Source: Ruminococcus sp. | GTDB taxonomy: Bacteria > Bacillota > Clostridia > Oscillospirales > Ruminococcaceae | NCBI GenBank assembly: GCA_017437285.1 | Contig: JAFSBM010000072.1 | Location: 1 to 32,240 of the forward strand | Direction of reading: 5' to 3' | DNA length: 32,240 nt | Part shown: positions 23,608-30,989 of the stretch, in pieces | Layout: each line of letters opens with the position of its first letter | Position numbering within the stretch: the first letter of the stretch is position 1 | The notes under the pieces: model-generated | The model's input: the letters and a program-made list of their open reading frames with translations, nothing else | The model's database searches: none | What the model was told of the DNA's origin: nothing | Translations under genes and position numbers: made by a program

Positions 23608-23643
23608 TTAAAAGCGAAAGGAGCAGGCTGTTATTCCTGCTCC
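23608..23643 (-). terminator. Terminator of the zeta-toxin-like kinase gene
   Basis: GGAGCAGG (23620-23627) pairs with CCTGCTCC (23636-23643). On the minus strand TTTCGCTTTTAAA follows. It starts 7 bases after the gene's stop codon. Confidence 0.75.
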
Positions 23644-23649
23644 TTGTAA

Positions 23650-24213
23650 TTAATTGCTATTCAGGTAATCAGCAAGTTCTTTAATCCAATCAGGAATATA
23701 GCCGCCTTTTGTAATAAGTGAGCCGTTCTTGTACTCCGCCTTCTCGGTGAAGCCGTTCTCATTGTCAAAGAAGCGTACTTCATTGCAGTAAGGCAAAATT
23801 TTAGCCAAATCCTCAAAGCGTTTGCTGTAACGTCTTTCAACATCCTGTGGAGCAATATTGTGTCCGCCCTTTTCCACACGGTTTTTAATACGTTTTATGC
23901 TTTCTTCAGAGGAATTTACACCAACATAATATAAACGAATGAAATAGTTAAGTTCACGGGCTTTCTGAATTGTTTTAAGCGTGCGTACTCCCGAGAGAGT
24001 TGTTTCCTGAGTGAAGTTTATGCCTTTTTTAAGACAATCCTCAATCCGTTCAATTGCAAGTTTACCGCCTTTAATTCTGTCACCGCCCTGCTCAGCTGTC
24101 AGCTTATCGGTATCTATTATAATACCCAAATCAGTATTTTCAGCAGACAGAACTCCCGATAGGCTGCTTTTGCCTACTCCGTTCACTCCGCCGATTATTG
24201 TATATATTTTCAT
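23650..24213 (-). CDS. Zeta-toxin-like P-loop kinase (COG4185-type)
   Basis: A 187-residue AAA/P-loop protein with Walker A GGVNGVGKSS (G9-S17), followed by IIIDTDKLTAEQGG and a central helical region rich in Arg/Lys (RIKNRVEKGGHN). This matches the zeta-toxin / 'predicted ABC-type ATPase' group, which phosphorylates UDP-N-acetylglucosamine in plasmid toxins; chromosomal solitary members are less understood. No epsilon-type antitoxin gene is adjacent, so toxicity should not be assumed. AGGAGG precedes the ATG. It has its own promoter (24316-24344) and terminator. Confidence 0.82.
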   Translation of the reverse strand: MKIYTIIGGVNGVGKSSLSGVLSAENTDLGIIIDTDKLTAEQGGDRIKGGKLAIERIEDCLKKGINFTQETTLSGVRTLKTIQKARELNYFIRLYYVGVNSSEESIKRIKNRVEKGGHNIAPQDVERRYSKRFEDLAKILPYCNEVRFFDNENGFTEKAEYKNGSLITKGGYIPDWIKELADYLNSN

Positions 24214-24315
24214 AATTCTTCCTCCTTGTGTTCAAGTATGTATCCTGATTAACAATTAAGCAGATTACGTGAATAGCTGCTTTAAAAAGGGATTGGTATT
24301 AGAGTTGCCTTTAAT

Positions 24316-24344
24316 ATTGTATCACAAAATGGTCATTATTTCAA
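24316..24344 (-). promoter_or_regulatory. Promoter for the zeta-toxin-like kinase
   Basis: On the minus strand TTGAAA (24339-24344), a 17-base spacer and TACAAT (24316-24321), giving a leader of about 95 bases. Confidence 0.6.
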
Positions 24345-24426
24345 GTGTACATCTGCACAAATATATTTACTATAAGTTGTGTATTATTAGAGTTGACGAT
24401 TTACTATTTTTAGTGTAAAATATTAG

Positions 24427-24439
24427 TTTAGAGATGCCC
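24427..24439. repeat. Solo MITE end in the sigma-factor upstream region
   Basis: TTTAGAGATGCCC is identical to the right end of the MITE at 15396-15554 and is followed by TTTA, fitting the TNNA flank. No matching left end lies within several hundred bases to the left. The rest of the gene-free stretch 24214-24545 holds the kinase promoter (24316-24344) and AT-rich sequence; I found no convincing sigma-factor promoter. Confidence 0.75.
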
Positions 24440-24545
24440 TTTAGTACATATCTAAAAAAATTTTGTTTTTGTGTTACACTCTGTAGTTTTTGATTGAATG
24501 TATAAGTGAAAGTTATCCATGGAAAAATTTTCGGGAGGAATGTTT

Positions 24546-25112
24546 ATGACAGGAGAGAAATATTGCTCGCTCTATAAAAAATCACCTGATATTGCGTTCA
24601 GAGCGATATTTGACGAATATCTGAACTATGTCTATACAATTATATACAACAAACTCAGAAGCTGCGGTACGGCAGAAGATATCGAGGAATGTGTGGGTGA
24701 CACCTTTGCTGATATTTATATGAAATACGATACCGAAAATGTATTCAGCGGCGAACTTAAAAGCTATATCGGTACTGTAGCCAAACGCAAAGCAATTAAC
24801 CGCTATCACAGTATTATGTCGGAAAAACGACACATTGCCGATATGGAGGAGGAAAATATGTCACTTATAGCCTCCGATTCCGATATGGAAAAGGACTCGG
24901 ATATGAGTGAACTGAGGAATATTATGCTCTGTAAAATTAATGAACTGGGCGAACCTGATTCCACTATAATTATCCAGAAATTTTATTACAATCGTTCTTC
25001 GTCCGAAATAGCTGAAATAGTTTCAATGAGTGCGGCAAATGTCAGAATGCGATGTAAACGGGCAATGACACGACTTCGTTCAATGCTCGAAGCGGTAGGC
25101 ATAACAATCTGA
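24546..25112 (+). CDS. ECF-type RNA polymerase sigma factor
   Basis: A 188-residue sigma-70 family protein of the ECF group. Region 2 (about residues 15-85) includes AIFDEYLNYVYTIIYNKL and DIEECVGDTFADIYMKY; region 4 (about 130-185) is ELGEPDSTIIIQKFYYNRSSSEIAEIVSMSAANVRMRCKRAMTRLRSML, with a clear helix-turn-helix. The start at 24546 is chosen because GGGAGG lies 7 bases upstream; an ATG at 24519 has no site. It is followed 13 bases later by a transmembrane protein whose cytoplasmic part would act as the anti-sigma factor. Confidence 0.92.
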   Translation: MTGEKYCSLYKKSPDIAFRAIFDEYLNYVYTIIYNKLRSCGTAEDIEECVGDTFADIYMKYDTENVFSGELKSYIGTVAKRKAINRYHSIMSEKRHIADMEEENMSLIASDSDMEKDSDMSELRNIMLCKINELGEPDSTIIIQKFYYNRSSSEIAEIVSMSAANVRMRCKRAMTRLRSMLEAVGITI

Positions 25113-25125
25113 GGAGGCGGAAATT

Positions 25126-26229
25126 ATGAATAAAAATGATAAATTCAGATGCTTTGAAAACGCTGATGATGATTTTATTGAAAAGCTGTCAGACACTCCT
25201 AAAATCAGTAATTCTGAAAAGGAGAGAATGTTCAAAATGAGTATGGAAAGATTTAACACTATAGATAAAGGTAACTCAGATGTTAAGGAAACGGCTTACG
25301 GTGATAGTGTGGAGGGCGTTGAGAAATACAAGGGTCCGAAATGGTATGTATCTTATATAACGACTGCGGCTTGTGTGGTGTTGGTTGCAGGAATTGCCGT
25401 TACTGCCTTTTTAATGAATGATAATGACGGAAATCGTGCTGTAAATGACCCTGTTGTTCTTTCAACGCAATCAACTGAGAATTCCGCCGCAACGGAAACA
25501 ACCTCAATTTCAACAACTTCTGCAACAACCACCGCTGCTGATATTGTAACTGAAACATCTGTTTCCACTACTTCCACTGCCTCGGAAACCACTACACAGT
25601 CTGCAACGGAAACTACAACCGTCCTTGACACATTTGAAATTTCAGAAACCACTACGGACTCTGTAACCGAAACTACCGTCGTTCCCGAAACTACCATTTC
25701 AGCCGAAGAAAGGGAACTCATTGGCAAAGCACAGGATTTTTTTGAAACTGCCTGCGAAACATACTGGATGTACAGATACACCCCTCCCTTTGATATCGCT
25801 GACGATAAATACGATGAAAACGGAAATGTAATTGGGAAGGAGTATAATTGGCAATTCAAGGAAAACGGAGAAGATCTTGGGTATCTTATTAAAAATCCTG
25901 AAATTAAATCGATTGACGATGTGCTTGAAGAATATTATAAAACTTTCAGTGACCGCTACCCGAATGATATAAGAGATGCCTACATTGAATATAACGGAAA
26001 TGTCTACTTGTTCAGCGGCAACAGAGGATATAATATTTCTTATAAAGATTCCCGTGTATCCGAATTTCAGCGGATTGAGGGCGACGAGATTTTCTTTACA
26101 GTAGAAAACAGCTATTATGATAATATACCTTATGAGGAAGACGGCTTCTCAATTAAAAAGGAAACTTTCTCTGTAATTGTTCAGCCTGACGGTTCGTGGA
26201 AAGTGGGACAATTCAGATTGCCTTATTGA
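25126..26229 (+). CDS. Putative transmembrane anti-sigma/sensor protein with Thr-rich stalk
   Basis: A 367-residue protein: cytoplasmic N-terminal region (about 1-70), one membrane helix (about 75-97), a long Thr/Ser-rich extracellular stalk built of TETTT/TSTT-like units (about 110-190) and a C-terminal globular domain (about 195-367). The domain has the helix-then-sheet order of IseA/NTF2-like folds (DDVLEEYYKTFSDRYP...YIEYNGNVYLFSGNRG...TFSVIVQPDGSWKVGQFRLPY); this similarity is tentative. Position directly after the sigma gene, with GAGGAGG overlapping the sigma stop, supports an anti-sigma role. No classical zinc-binding anti-sigma (HxxxCxxC) motif is present. The stalk may be glycosylated or span the wall. 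Confidence 0.75.
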   Translation: MNKNDKFRCFENADDDFIEKLSDTPKISNSEKERMFKMSMERFNTIDKGNSDVKETAYGDSVEGVEKYKGPKWYVSYITTAACVVLVAGIAVTAFLMNDNDGNRAVNDPVVLSTQSTENSAATETTSISTTSATTTAADIVTETSVSTTSTASETTTQSATETTTVLDTFEISETTTDSVTETTVVPETTISAEERELIGKAQDFFETACETYWMYRYTPPFDIADDKYDENGNVIGKEYNWQFKENGEDLGYLIKNPEIKSIDDVLEEYYKTFSDRYPNDIRDAYIEYNGNVYLFSGNRGYNISYKDSRVSEFQRIEGDEIFFTVENSYYDNIPYEEDGFSIKKETFSVIVQPDGSWKVGQFRLPY

Positions 26230-26268
26230 TGAAGCAGTCAACATTTTGCATATACAATAAAAAGAAAC

Positions 26269-26300
26269 ATACTGACTTCGTTTTCGGACGGAGTCAGTAT
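26269..26300 (+). terminator. Hairpin after the sigma/anti-sigma pair
   Basis: ATACTGACTTCG pairs with CGGAGTCAGTAT (11 of 12 plus G-U) around an 8-base loop, 39 bases after the stop. The downstream sequence AGGTTGATTT has only a weak U tract, so termination may be partial. Confidence 0.5.
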
Positions 26301-26322
26301 AGGTTGATTTGTCATTCTGATA

Positions 26323-26351
26323 TTGACAGAGAAAAATGTACATGGTATAAT
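26323..26351 (+). promoter_or_regulatory. Perfect-consensus promoter for the small membrane-protein genes
   Basis: TTGACA (26323-26328), a 17-base spacer and TATAAT (26346-26351). The last four bases of the -10 are also the first bases of the R2 repeat (TAATTATAG, 26348-26356). Confidence 0.8.
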
Positions 26352-26387
26352 TATAGTGTCTCGCACATCCGCAAACTAAAGTTTTCT
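26348..26387. repeat. R2: partial copy of the R1 repeat
   Basis: TAATTATAGTG followed by a 32-base segment (26356-26387) that matches the inverse of 56-87 with two mismatches. Compared with R1, the intervening hairpin is missing. It lies exactly downstream of a promoter and forms the 5' UTR of the next gene. Confidence 0.75.
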
Positions 26388-26448
26388 ATAAAAGGAAAAC
26401 AGCGTATTCACAATGCTATGTTATATTATTTTATGCAGGAGTATAAAC

Positions 26449-27006
26449 ATGAAATTGTTGAAACGAACATTGATATGTATGATATTGATTTGTATTTTGC
26501 TTTTTGTCTTAAATATGACAATTGCAAAAGACATTATAATAATTGAGTATTTAAGTACGTATTTGTTTTGTGCTGTTATAGTGTTTACATTGTTCTTACT
26601 ATGTCTGATACTCATAAAAAATAAGAACGAAGTATTTTCCGCCATAACAATAATCATTTGTTTCTTAATATCATTTTCAACTTGTGTCACTATGATAGGA
26701 ATAAGCCGTAGATTACATAAAAATCCACAGTGTTACAATGTTAAAATCGAAAATTTGCCAAGTGATTATGAGATTGTGTTATATGAATATGGAAAGTTCA
26801 GAGGAAAAAGCGGTTGTTTGTGTATTAAAGAAAATAAATACGTTTTCAGAAAAATAAAAAATACCAAATATAATATTATGTCAGGAACACTTTCAGATGA
26901 AAATAATCTGATATTGAATTACAACGCTGAAACAAAAGAATTGAATATGAAATATAAATTCAGTTCAAATTCAGAGTATACCGAGCAAACAGCGATTATC
27001 GAATAA
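26449..27006 (+). CDS. Small membrane protein, paralogue 1
   Basis: A 185-residue protein with about three N-terminal hydrophobic helices (about 6-28, 36-58 and 68-90) and an extracytoplasmic C-terminal domain. The domain (IENLPSDYEIVLYEYGKFRGK...LCIKENKYVFRKIKNTKY...LNYNAETKELNMKYKF) is clearly related to that of the gene at 27060 (shared pattern ENL...Y.HEY / L.V.KN / TKY / Y..ET..L.MKY), so they are tandem paralogues. I do not recognise the family. AGGAG lies 9 bases upstream of the ATG. Base composition is visibly more AT-rich than the housekeeping genes. Confidence 0.75.
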   Translation: MKLLKRTLICMILICILLFVLNMTIAKDIIIIEYLSTYLFCAVIVFTLFLLCLILIKNKNEVFSAITIIICFLISFSTCVTMIGISRRLHKNPQCYNVKIENLPSDYEIVLYEYGKFRGKSGCLCIKENKYVFRKIKNTKYNIMSGTLSDENNLILNYNAETKELNMKYKFSSNSEYTEQTAIIE

Positions 27007-27059
27007 TATTAAGGGCATCTCTAAAAAATATGACGAAAATCAGGCGGAAAGGAAATGTT

Positions 27060-27638
27060 ATGTTAAAAAAGATTAGGATTTTTTTAATCTGCACTCTTAC
27101 TTTATCTATAATAATCTGGATAACTGCATTTATAATAACTCAAAAATACGTAATAAGAGGTTTCTCATTATTGTATCCTATATATGGAATGATATTTTCC
27201 ATATCTTGCTTGTTTATTATTGAAATAATCAAAAAAGGCAAATTAAAAAGAGTAGCACAAGTGGTTATTAGTTCATTAATTGCTTTTGGTGCATTTATCT
27301 GCTGTTTTACTATATTAAGTGTTAATGATGTGTTTTTCGGTTCAGGTGAATTGTATGCAGTTTCCGTTGAAAATCTGACGGCTGAAAATGAAGTCTATTT
27401 GCACGAATATCATCACTTTAATTCTAACGAAGGAATGTTATGCGTTAAAAAGAATGATATCTTCTACTTAAAACTCAAAGAAACAAAATATCGAGTTGAA
27501 CTAAACCACACAGTTTCAGACCCGAAAAACAGGATACTTACTTACGATAAAGAAACAGGTGTATTGACAATGAAGTATACACATGATAAATATGGTGGAT
27601 ATTATGAAAACTACACCACTTATTTTTGCGATAAGTAG
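27060..27638 (+). CDS. Small membrane protein, paralogue 2
   Basis: A 192-residue protein with the same plan as the gene at 26449: three hydrophobic N-terminal helices and a soluble C-terminal domain (VENLTAENEVYLHEYHHF...MLCVKKNDIFYLKLKETKY...LTYDKETGVLTMKY). Identity to paralogue 1 is evident across the soluble domain and low in the helices. The start at 27060 follows GGAAAGGAA; an ATG 30 bases earlier lies next to the MITE-type end and lacks a good site. A MITE-type end (27013) separates the two paralogues. Confidence 0.75.
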   Translation: MLKKIRIFLICTLTLSIIIWITAFIITQKYVIRGFSLLYPIYGMIFSISCLFIIEIIKKGKLKRVAQVVISSLIAFGAFICCFTILSVNDVFFGSGELYAVSVENLTAENEVYLHEYHHFNSNEGMLCVKKNDIFYLKLKETKYRVELNHTVSDPKNRILTYDKETGVLTMKYTHDKYGGYYENYTTYFCDK

Positions 27639-27711
27639 TCGGGAAAACTGAATTTCGTGGTTGGTAATGCACACGTTAAATCAACATGTGAGGTAATAGG
27701 AGGAAAACTTT

Positions 27712-28320
27712 ATGAAGAAAGCAATTAAAATTTCCGCTATTATATTATTAATTATAATAACACCTATTGTATTAATGTTTCTGGTAGTATTCTTCTTGTT
27801 TCAGGAAAAAGAATACAATATTAAAACAGAGTATGGGGATTCGTTTGTCATATATGGCGGCGGTTTTATCGGTGAATATCGTATTTCAGAAAAAAATAAC
27901 AAATCAATAATCTTAGCTACTGCTGAAATGTATTATAAAAAAAGCGATTTCCAACCCATATGCGATACCGATTCGTTCAGGGCGTACAGTTTTATTAATA
28001 AACATGATGAAATATATATAATGAAAATAAAGAAATATGATGAGTTTTTTGTTATTTACAAAGATGAAGAAAAATATAATAAACATATATTTGAATCAAT
28101 TATCAAAACAGAGCTTCTGAGTGACATTGAATTGATGAAAGTAGTACTACCGTATTTTAATCAATATTATCATGACGAATTACTCGACATTGCCCAAACG
28201 CTGAATTCTGATAATATTCAATCCCTTAATCAATATGGATTAACGCAAGAGATGATAGACGATGAAGAAACTCTTAATCAAAAAAAGCAGCTTATCAATT
28301 CAATTTTAGAAAAAAAATAA
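27712..28320 (+). CDS. Membrane-anchored protein of unknown function
   Basis: A 202-residue protein with one N-terminal membrane segment (about residues 6-30) and a charged, Lys/Tyr/Ile-rich domain outside or inside the membrane (EYGDSFVIYGGGFIGEYRISEKNN...DEEKYNKHIFESIIKTELL). It is not obviously related to the two paralogues upstream. AGGAGG lies 8 bases before the ATG. Strong AT bias and lack of a recognisable family suggest accessory DNA. A strong terminator follows at 28440. Confidence 0.7.
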   Translation: MKKAIKISAIILLIIITPIVLMFLVVFFLFQEKEYNIKTEYGDSFVIYGGGFIGEYRISEKNNKSIILATAEMYYKKSDFQPICDTDSFRAYSFINKHDEIYIMKIKKYDEFFVIYKDEEKYNKHIFESIIKTELLSDIELMKVVLPYFNQYYHDELLDIAQTLNSDNIQSLNQYGLTQEMIDDEETLNQKKQLINSILEKK

Positions 28321-28439
28321 AAGATAGTATTTCTTAATCTACAGCCTAACAGCACACAAAACCCATTCCGCACAAGTCCAATCAAGAATTTTGGAACACA
28401 TCACAACAACCGCAAACCCTAATAAAATAGTTATTACAC

Positions 28440-28487
28440 AAGCCTTCAAAAACGCTGTACAAGCCGTTTTTGAAGGCTTGTTTTTTC
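28440..28487 (+). terminator. Strong intrinsic terminator
   Basis: A perfect 15-bp stem (28440-28454 with 28465-28479), a 10-base loop and then GTTTTTT. It ends the small membrane-protein gene cluster. Confidence 0.9.
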
Positions 28488-28523
28488 CGGGGTAATTCTC
28501 CATACTCGTCAATGCTCAACGGC

Positions 28524-28559
28524 AAATAACCGCAGATGAACAATCACCTGCGGTTATTT
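28524..28559. terminator. Second stem-loop between convergent genes
   Basis: AAATAACCGCAG (28524-28535) pairs perfectly with CTGCGGTTATTT (28548-28559). T-rich on the plus side. It probably protects or terminates the converging GH44 transcript and acts as a back-up for the plus-strand terminator. The stretch 28321-28617 otherwise holds only the MITE-type end at 28592-28604. Confidence 0.65.
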
Positions 28560-28617
28560 TAAAGAAGTATGAATTTTAAAAAGAGTTTAGCTTTAGAGAT
28601 GCCCTTTAATAATGTGC

Positions 28618-30987
28618 TTACGCCTTTAATGGAAGGTCAGCAAGCTTAATAAGCTGTGCGTCAACTTTCTGAATAACGATTGCGTCATCAGCTGTGATAC
28701 CTGCAACACCATTTACATCAGCGTTGAGAGTTCCCTGTTCGGAAAGAGCGTATTTATCAGAATTTCCGATAGACTGGAGAATAGCTGTAGCATCTGCTAT
28801 TGTAACAACACCGTCATTGTTTGCATCACCGTAAACTACATCTGAGGGAGTCTTAGTAGGCTTTGTTGTAGGCTCTGTTTTATCCTGCTCACCTGTGTTT
28901 TCGTATTCGTAAATAACTTCTATCTTTTTATACTCTACAGCAATAGTATCCTCTGCATCTGCCTCAGCTTTTTCGGAGGCATCCCACCATTTCTGCAATT
29001 CAATCTTACCGTCTGCAACAACAGCTTTTACAATTTCTTCCTCATCGTCAACAGTTTTTGTAAGTGTGCCGTCAAACTCAACGGAGGCAAAGGAGTTTTT
29101 GCCAAGAGGTAAATTATAGCTCTTTGAAGTCCAGAAGTCAACACCGTTCTCATCAACAGCATTGATACATACAGCACAGCCTGCTGTTGCCCAGCTTGAA
29201 CCTGCACTTGATGTAACATCGCCTGTAATATCAATTCTTACAAGATGTTCGGGGTCAGTAATCGGTACTTCAACATAGCCGTTTTTATTAATCATGCTTT
29301 CTATATCTTCAAAAGTTTCTGTCTTGTATGTGAATTTATCGGGATTATAGAGTTCAAGTCCCTCAAAATCAGATGCGTCATCTGTAATAACAACCATAGC
29401 AGCAGAATAAGCAGGCAGCTCAACATTAACTACGTTGTCCTTTACATCATCAACAATTTTTATAAGCTTTATTTCAGCGGAATCGCCAAAAACAGCGTAA
29501 ACAGCAGCAGCTTCATATGATGTATCGGCATTTTTAAGGTTGATTACAGCGTTTTCGGGATTTTCCATATCCTTATTTGTAATCATAGCAGTTACAGTTC
29601 CCTGATCATCGCCTTTGATAGAAGCATAAGCACTTGAAAGTGCAACGTCATCTGTTTTTGTGGGGAGAAGCATATCACCGAATGAACTGCCCTTTCCGTC
29701 ATAGTTTGTATAAAGGTTGATACCTGATGCCTGATAGTTATTGCATCCCCACTTTGTAGCGAGATAAACCTCAGCATCTGCAAAGCATCCGAGAGCCTCA
29801 GCCTGTGCAATTGTACCGCTTACATTATCGCCGCCAAAGTCGTACTCTGTAATAGCAAGCTTTGTTCCGGGGTAGTATGTATCAATTGACTTCTGAACAT
29901 TGGGGAGGATAGGAAGATCCTGCTGGAACCATTGACCAATCCAGCTATCCTCAATGAATCCTTCCTCATAGAGAGTACGTACAGACTGCATTCTTGCCTC
30001 TGCACAAGCTGCGTGAGAAGAATCGTTACACTGATTTACACGGCAATCGCCTTTCATTTCTGTATAGTAGTGAATATCGAGAACATCAAGGAGTCTTACG
30101 CCTGCTTTTTCTGATGCCTTGTTCATCTGGTCAAGGTAGCAGTCAAGATACCAGTGATAGTTATTTTCTTTCTTTATGTTCTCCCATTCGTCAGAAGAAT
30201 CATCGTCTGCAAGATTAGAATATGCTGAATATCCGAAAAGTGCAGGGCCGAAGATTTCAGCCTTGGGGTCAAGTTTTTTTACAGATGAAGCCAGTTCTAT
30301 GGATTTGTCTGCAAGTTCCTGAATTGTAACATTATTGGGGTGAATTCTGCTGTGAGTGTGGTGCCACAATGCAGGCTCATTGTCAAGGCTGTAGCCCTGA
30401 ATACCTGTAGGAGATGTGGAATCGCCAAGCATATTGATGATATAGTTAACGTACTCGTCCATATAAACCTTGCCGTCAGTAAGGTCTGGAGTTTCATCAA
30501 ATGGAGCATTTTTTGTGAACAGTACTTCATTCCAGCGGTCAGAGGGTGCAGCCTCCTCCTCGGTAACAGTACCGTCCTTATCGGCAGAAGCGTAACCTGC
30601 CATTTGGAGAGTTGTCATTTTGTAGGGAACATTATTTTTTGCAGCAACCTCAGAAAGAACCTTTACGCAATCAGCAGGCTCATCGGAATTTGAAAGGTTG
30701 TTGTCGGAACTGTGTTTCCAGTCTGAACCAGCATTTGAAGCATTGTTTTCCCAGTTGTAGGCAGTCATTCTGTTGCCGCCCTGACGATATGCAGTAGCGG
30801 TAATCTTATTTACATCAATACCATACTGGTTTATACCGAAGATGTATGGGCTGATTTCCTTTTTTTCACCTGCAAGGTCAATATTGATATTCATTTTGCT
30901 TTCAGCAGCATTTACAGCTGTAAAAGGTGTGACAATAGCAGTTGCCATAACCATAACAGCTGCAAGGATTGATTTGCATTTCTTCAT
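28618..30987 (-). CDS. Cellulosomal GH44 endoglucanase with CBM-like and dockerin modules
   Basis: A 789-residue secreted enzyme: signal peptide (1-27, cleavage near VNA-AE), GH44 catalytic module (about 30-535), a beta-sandwich module (about 545-695) resembling the CBM76 type reported beside GH44 in R. flavefaciens, a Thr/Pro linker (about 700-716) and a dockerin (719-789). The acid/base is E204 in SLDNEPALW and the nucleophile E381 in AITEYDFGG. GH44 enzymes cleave beta-1,4-glucan, including xyloglucan. The first dockerin loop is canonical (GDANNDGVVTIAD); the second (DVNGVAGITADD) lacks the usual Asp/Gly at positions 5 and 6. It starts 2 bases after the regulator's stop and is translationally coupled to it. 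Confidence 0.93.
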   Translation of the reverse strand: MKKCKSILAAVMVMATAIVTPFTAVNAAESKMNINIDLAGEKKEISPYIFGINQYGIDVNKITATAYRQGGNRMTAYNWENNASNAGSDWKHSSDNNLSNSDEPADCVKVLSEVAAKNNVPYKMTTLQMAGYASADKDGTVTEEEAAPSDRWNEVLFTKNAPFDETPDLTDGKVYMDEYVNYIINMLGDSTSPTGIQGYSLDNEPALWHHTHSRIHPNNVTIQELADKSIELASSVKKLDPKAEIFGPALFGYSAYSNLADDDSSDEWENIKKENNYHWYLDCYLDQMNKASEKAGVRLLDVLDIHYYTEMKGDCRVNQCNDSSHAACAEARMQSVRTLYEEGFIEDSWIGQWFQQDLPILPNVQKSIDTYYPGTKLAITEYDFGGDNVSGTIAQAEALGCFADAEVYLATKWGCNNYQASGINLYTNYDGKGSSFGDMLLPTKTDDVALSSAYASIKGDDQGTVTAMITNKDMENPENAVINLKNADTSYEAAAVYAVFGDSAEIKLIKIVDDVKDNVVNVELPAYSAAMVVITDDASDFEGLELYNPDKFTYKTETFEDIESMINKNGYVEVPITDPEHLVRIDITGDVTSSAGSSWATAGCAVCINAVDENGVDFWTSKSYNLPLGKNSFASVEFDGTLTKTVDDEEEIVKAVVADGKIELQKWWDASEKAEADAEDTIAVEYKKIEVIYEYENTGEQDKTEPTTKPTKTPSDVVYGDANNDGVVTIADATAILQSIGNSDKYALSEQGTLNADVNGVAGITADDAIVIQKVDAQLIKLADLPLKA

Positions 30988-30989
30988 AA

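Larger units (their letters stand above)
27013..28604. mobile_element. Candidate 1.6-kb non-autonomous element bounded by MITE-type ends
   Basis: GGGCATCTCTAAA (27013-27025) and its inverse TTTAGAGATGCCC (28592-28604) face each other correctly to be the two ends of one element. The flanks are TTAA and TTTA, agreeing at three of four positions. The interval carries two small AT-rich genes and no transposase. Only the outer 13 bases match between the ends. It could equally be two independent solo ends, so this is a hypothesis. Confidence 0.35.

Noticed and set aside
25353-25859. A 168-codon minus-strand open frame rich in Val/Ser
   Set aside because: It is the antisense of the Thr-rich stalk in the anti-sigma-like gene; low-complexity sequence leaves the opposite frame open.
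24440-27012. The sigma/anti-sigma segment as the inside of a transposon bounded by the ends at 24427 and 27013
   Set aside because: Those two ends point the wrong way: the segment lies outside both, so it is flanking DNA rather than element interior.
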